A DNA stretch of 9,720 nucleotides from an uncultured bacterium (GTDB lineage: Bacteria > Cyanobacteriota > Vampirovibrionia > Gastranaerophilales > Gastranaerophilaceae). Shown one piece after another: positions 6,702 to 9,720 of the stretch. Numbering within the stretch: position 1 is the stretch's first letter; the number at the start of each line of letters is the position of its first letter. Under the pieces are notes generated by a model. That model saw nothing but the letters and a program-made list of their open reading frames with translations, was not told where the DNA came from and did no database searches. The stretch spans positions 1-9,720 of the forward strand of contig USEW01000068.1 in NCBI GenBank assembly GCA_900553845.1, read 5' to 3'. Made by a program: the position numbers and the translations under genes.

Positions 6702-8567
6702 ATGTTTAAATATGATGTAATAGTAGTTGGAGCTGGTCACGCCGGATGTGAAGCAGCTTTAAGTGCCTCAAGGTTGGGGGCTAAAGTTTTGCTTGCTTCA
6801 CTAAACTTAGATAATATTGCGCTTATGCCTTGCAACCCGGCAATTGGCGGACCTGCAAAATCTTGTTTGGTTCGTGAAATTGATGCACTTGGTGGACAAA
6901 TGGGGATAACTGCCGATGAAACATATATGCAAATGAAAGTGCTTAATCGTTCTCGCGGACCTGCTGTTCATGCTCTTCGTGCTCAAAGCGACAAAAAAGA
7001 ATATATGGCTTTTATGAGAAAAGTCATTGAAAACGAAAAAAATATTTCCTTAAAACAATGCATAATGAAATCACTTATTGTAAAAAATGATGTTGTAATG
7101 GGGCTTGTTGATGAATTTGGGCTTGAATATTATGCAAAATCTGTAATTCTTACAACTGGGACTTCATTAAACGGTAAAATTTGGGTTGGACATACATCTC
7201 AAGAATTTGGAAGACTTGGAGAAGCTAGTGCAAATGGACTTTCTGATTGTCTTTTGACTTTAGGATTTGATGTAAAAAGACTTAAAACAGGAACACCAGC
7301 ACGTGTTGATGGAAGAACTTTAGATTTTAACAAAATGCAGCTTGAACCGGGGGATGAAAACTTAAGTTTCTTTTCTTTTTTACCCAATAGACCAATTCGG
7401 GAACAATATCCTTGTTATTTAACAAGAACTAGTGAAAAAACTCATCAAATCATTAAAGAAAATATAAATACTTCCCCTTTATACTCAGGTTTAATCCATG
7501 GAAAAGGCCCGAGATACTGTCCAAGTATTGAAGATAAAATAATTAGATTTGCACAAAACCCTTCTCATCACATTTTTATTGAGCCTGAAGGAAAAAACAC
7601 ATATGAAATGTATGTGCAAGGTTTTTCAACTTCTTTAGCTGCAAATGTGCAAATTGAAATGTTAAAAACGCTCCCGGGACTTGAAAATGTTCATATTATA
7701 AAACCTGCTTATGCTGTTGAATATGATTATATCCCATCATATCAATTAAACCACACACTTATGACAAAAAAAATTAAAGGTTTATTTTTTGCCGGTCAAA
7801 TTAATGGCACAAGTGGATATGAAGAAGCAGCTGCTCAAGGGCTTATTGCTGGTATTAATGCTGTTAAATATATTGATAATGAAGAAAAAATGCTTACATT
7901 ACCACGCAATTCCTCTTATATTGGTACTTTAATAGACGACCTTGTTACAAAAGACTTAGATGAACCATATCGCATGCTTACATCAAGAAGCGAATATAGA
8001 CTTTTATTAAGACAGGATAATGCCGATGAAAGACTTACTGAAATAGGTTATCAAATTGGGCTTGTCGATTCATACAGGTATAAAATATTTAAAGATAAAG
8101 AAAAAACAATAAATGATGAAATTATTAGACTTTCAAACACTAAAATTCAAGCCAATGAACAAAATAATGCAATATTGGCAAAATACAATGAAAAAATCTC
8201 AAAAGGCACACATTTAAATGAACTATTAAAACGCCCAGGAATTGAATATAAGGTTTTAAAAGAGTTAGATGAAACAACTAATAATTTAAATTTGCCTGAC
8301 GATATTACAACAACAACCTCAATAAAACTTAAATACGATGGTTATATAAAACGTCAGGAAAATCAAGTTTTGCAAAGTTCAAAGTTAGAAAAAGTTAAAA
8401 TTCCTAAAAATATTGATTATATGCAAATTAAACATATTTCAATTGAAACACGGGAAAAACTTGCAAAAGTTAGCCCTTCAAATTTAGCTCAAGCAAACCG
8501 CATTGGCGGAGTCAAACCTGCAGATATTTCAGTTTTAATGGTGTTAATTGAATCACATAAAATTTAA
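6702..8567 (+). CDS. mnmG: tRNA uridine-5-carboxymethylaminomethyl modification enzyme MnmG (GidA)
   Basis: A complete 621-residue cytosolic FAD protein. With its GTPase partner MnmE it uses methylene-tetrahydrofolate and NADH to install the carboxymethylaminomethyl (or aminomethyl) group on U34 of tRNAs reading split codon boxes. The N-terminal FAD fold has Gly10-Ala-Gly-His-Ala-Gly15. Pro43-Cys44-Asn-Pro-Ala-Ile-Gly-Gly50 and Cys273 in Arg-Tyr-Cys-Pro-Ser-Ile-Glu-Asp are the two cysteines conserved in the family. Gly-Thr-Ser-Gly-Tyr-Glu-Glu (369-375) and the later Ser-Arg-Ser-Glu-Tyr-Arg-Leu-Leu-Leu-Arg segment are further signatures. The C-terminal helical domain, which binds tRNA and MnmE, ends with the typical Ile-Pro-x-x-Ile-Asp-Tyr ... 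Ala-x-Arg-Ile-Gly-Gly-Val-Lys-Pro-Ala-Asp pattern. Family alignment fixes the N-terminus at ATG 6702 although no ribosome site is seen. mnmE and rsmG, frequent neighbours elsewhere, are absent. No hairpin terminator follows. Confidence 0.98.
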   Translation: MFKYDVIVVGAGHAGCEAALSASRLGAKVLLASLNLDNIALMPCNPAIGGPAKSCLVREIDALGGQMGITADETYMQMKVLNRSRGPAVHALRAQSDKKEYMAFMRKVIENEKNISLKQCIMKSLIVKNDVVMGLVDEFGLEYYAKSVILTTGTSLNGKIWVGHTSQEFGRLGEASANGLSDCLLTLGFDVKRLKTGTPARVDGRTLDFNKMQLEPGDENLSFFSFLPNRPIREQYPCYLTRTSEKTHQIIKENINTSPLYSGLIHGKGPRYCPSIEDKIIRFAQNPSHHIFIEPEGKNTYEMYVQGFSTSLAANVQIEMLKTLPGLENVHIIKPAYAVEYDYIPSYQLNHTLMTKKIKGLFFAGQINGTSGYEEAAAQGLIAGINAVKYIDNEEKMLTLPRNSSYIGTLIDDLVTKDLDEPYRMLTSRSEYRLLLRQDNADERLTEIGYQIGLVDSYRYKIFKDKEKTINDEIIRLSNTKIQANEQNNAILAKYNEKISKGTHLNELLKRPGIEYKVLKELDETTNNLNLPDDITTTTSIKLKYDGYIKRQENQVLQSSKLEKVKIPKNIDYMQIKHISIETREKLAKVSPSNLAQANRIGGVKPADISVLMVLIESHKI

Positions 8568-8711
8568 ATTAAATTTAAATATGCAAAATTATCTTTTATA
8601 GATGTATGTTTAAGATAAAGTAAGTTTTCAAGAGTCAAGCGATCATGAAATAGAAATTGCTATAGATAATACAATTGATAATAATTTAAAGTAATAATGA
8701 AAAATACTAGA
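8568..8711. other. Gene-free A+T-rich gap between convergent genes
   Basis: This 144-base stretch between the mnmG stop and the minus-strand methyltransferase stop holds no clear gene, RNA or GC-rich terminator hairpin. It opens with the low-complexity repeat AATTTAAATTAAATTTAAAT (8561-8580, overlapping the mnmG stop). On the plus strand, 8614-8694 reads as a 26-codon open stretch with protein-like composition and a TAA at 8692-8694, but it has no start codon and is preceded in frame by stops at 8599 and 8611. It may be a gene relic or chance. Confidence 0.5.
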
Positions 8712-9503
8712 TCAAAAAACATAAGGAATAAAACGATATTTCACAATTTTTGTATAATCACGATATTCCGGATCCTGTAATAAATGTCTTTCTTCAGTAA
8801 TTGCTCTTAAAAAATAAATAAATGTCCATAATAAAGCAACAATTATATATAAAAAAGTTTTCAAATACATTTGGCTTATGAGAAAGTTCTTTATAACGCA
8901 GAAAGAAGCCAACCACCATAAACTTATTTTTGAAATATATGCAGGATGCCTCACGATATTATAAGGAAAACGAGAAACAATTCCTCTATTTGTCAAATTG
9001 CTGGCTTTTGTAAATAAAGAAACTGATGCGCTTACATACAAAATAATTAATAATAATGCAACAATATAAAAAAGCCAGTTTATAAAAGATATATCATCTG
9101 CAACAAACGAAAAATATGTTTCAGTACGTTTCCAAGAACTCAAAGAAAGTGAAACATAATTAAAAGGAGGATAGCAAATTAAACAAATAAATACTCCCAG
9201 AAAAGATGTATCAACTGTTTTAATTTTATTATTAAAAATAATACTTTCTGTAAAATATCCTATAAAAAAGACTAAGCAGTCAATAAAAAACAAAAATTGG
9301 AATAATATTGAATATATCAGGTTACGATAAGCAAGAATATATTTAACTTTATTTTCAGTAACAAAATCTGATAAATTTTTATCAAAATAAAAAGAATTTA
9401 ATTTAAAAAATTTATTCATAAAACTCGCCATAGCTTCAAAATGTTGACAAGCCCAGACAAAAAGCTGCGGTGCAAAAAGAAACTTTATAAAAAATATCAT
9501 CAT
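8712..9503 (-). CDS. Integral-membrane ICMT/PEMT-like methyltransferase (catalytic part)
   Basis: This stretch from ATG 9503 encodes 263 residues with about five or six membrane helices and the C-terminal signature of the isoprenylcysteine carboxyl methyltransferase / phospholipid methyltransferase / NnrU superfamily. The signature residues are Arg173-Gly-Ile-Val, Arg185-His-Pro-Ala-Tyr189, then Glu237-Glu238-Arg-His-Leu-Leu-x-Asp-Pro-Glu-Tyr247-x-x-Tyr250 ... Tyr256-Arg257-x-Ile-Pro260. Such enzymes transfer a methyl group from S-adenosylmethionine to lipidic or small membrane-associated acceptors; the substrate here is unknown. The stop is TGA. The ATG at 9503 is probably internal: it has no ribosome site, and the same frame continues upstream as convincing protein for 56 codons without any ATG, GTG or TTG. 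The gene is better seen as the 3' part of a longer frame-shifted gene reaching past 9720. Alternatives within the superfamily (lipid methyltransferase, NnrU-like protein) cannot be separated. Confidence 0.72.
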   Translation of the reverse strand: MMIFFIKFLFAPQLFVWACQHFEAMASFMNKFFKLNSFYFDKNLSDFVTENKVKYILAYRNLIYSILFQFLFFIDCLVFFIGYFTESIIFNNKIKTVDTSFLGVFICLICYPPFNYVSLSLSSWKRTETYFSFVADDISFINWLFYIVALLLIILYVSASVSLFTKASNLTNRGIVSRFPYNIVRHPAYISKISLWWLASFCVIKNFLISQMYLKTFLYIIVALLWTFIYFLRAITEERHLLQDPEYRDYTKIVKYRFIPYVF

Positions 9504-9720
9504 TGACTGTTTTTCATAATAATTTGGCTTAAGCCAGTTTAAAAAATCAACTGCACTAAAATTTTTATTTAAACCTTTTAATGTTAAATGATTATAAAAA
9601 TATCTGACAATATCAACACTATGTGATTTATAAACAGTCTTTGGTTTTATAATAAATAAGAAACGATAATATTAAATACCCCAAATAAAGACAGTTAAGC
9701 ATTAAATCAGCATATAAAAA
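9504..9720 (-). pseudogene. Out-of-frame N-terminal part of the methyltransferase gene, cut by the window edge
   Basis: Minus-strand codons 9671-9504 continue the methyltransferase frame with protein-like sequence (for example Lys-Pro-Lys-Thr-Val-Tyr-Lys-Ser-His-Ser and Asn-Trp-Leu-Lys-Pro-Asn-Tyr-Tyr) back to a TAA at 9674-9672. From the window edge, another frame (codons beginning at 9720) encodes a hydrophobic helix-like stretch, including Leu-Gly-Tyr-Leu-Ile-Leu-Ser-Phe-Leu-Ile-Tyr-Tyr-Lys, and stops at 9630-9628. Removing one base between 9671 and 9631 joins the two into one frame. The T4 run at 9645-9648 (AAAA on the coding strand) is a natural spot, giving the junction Tyr-Tyr-Lys-Pro-Lys-Thr-Val. 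With that correction 335 residues are visible and the start lies beyond the window. It may be a true frameshift, a sequencing error, or less likely a programmed shift. Confidence 0.68.

Noticed and set aside
7199..7387. 62-codon minus-strand reading frame inside mnmG
   Set aside because: It is antisense to a highly conserved gene and shows no start signal.
8561..8580. A/T repeat at the mnmG stop as a terminator or attachment site
   Set aside because: The repeat is only A and T, imperfectly palindromic and lacks a stable stem with a following T tract; low-complexity sequence of this kind is expected at this base composition.
1..9720. A new multi-gene defence, mobile or biosynthetic system
   Set aside because: The genes are recognisable housekeeping, transport and maturation functions on alternating strands; there are no transposases, integrases, CRISPR repeats, tRNA insertion sites or clustered unknown genes to support such a claim.

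Overview
This is a roughly 70% A+T stretch of bacterial chromosome from what looks like an anaerobe or fermenter. TAA, TGA and TAG all serve as stops, so the code is the standard bacterial one. The [FeFe]-hydrogenase maturase HydE shows hydrogen metabolism. Low GC, lysine/asparagine-rich proteins and gene content would fit an uncultured gut lineage such as Gastranaerophilales (Melainabacteria), but nothing here proves the lineage and the assignment is a guess.

Layout from left to right: (1) a small acidic coiled-coil protein of unknown function on the plus strand (115-576), ending at a strong bidirectional terminator (596-627). (2) On the minus strand, a phosphoserine phosphatase (serB-like, 2117-2761) followed by a GPH/SLC45-type MFS transporter (643-2058). 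(3) Divergent from serB, a CPA2 cation/proton antiporter with a C-terminal RCK/TrkA-N domain (plus strand). It should start at ATG 2915, just after a near-consensus promoter, not at the upstream TTG. (4) Convergent with it and overlapping it by 4 bases, a minus-strand pair: hydE (5648-6655) followed by a divergent DNA polymerase III delta-prime subunit (holB-like, 4630-5607). (5) Divergent from hydE across only 46 bases, mnmG (6702-8567), the tRNA wobble-uridine modification enzyme. (6) A 144-base gene-free gap. (7) On the minus strand, an integral-membrane ICMT/PEMT-like methyltransferase running off the right edge, with coding signal that changes frame near 9631-9671.

The genes are mostly separate housekeeping and transport functions. 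I see no mobile element, CRISPR array, tRNA, rRNA, toxin-antitoxin or defence module, and no multi-gene system that looks new. The observations most worth a second look are the frameshift in the methyltransferase, the symmetrical 46-base hydE/mnmG promoter region with -10 boxes so close to the start codons that both mRNAs may be leaderless, the unusual delta-prime subunit with a roughly 40-residue insertion, and the unrecognised coiled-coil protein at the left end.
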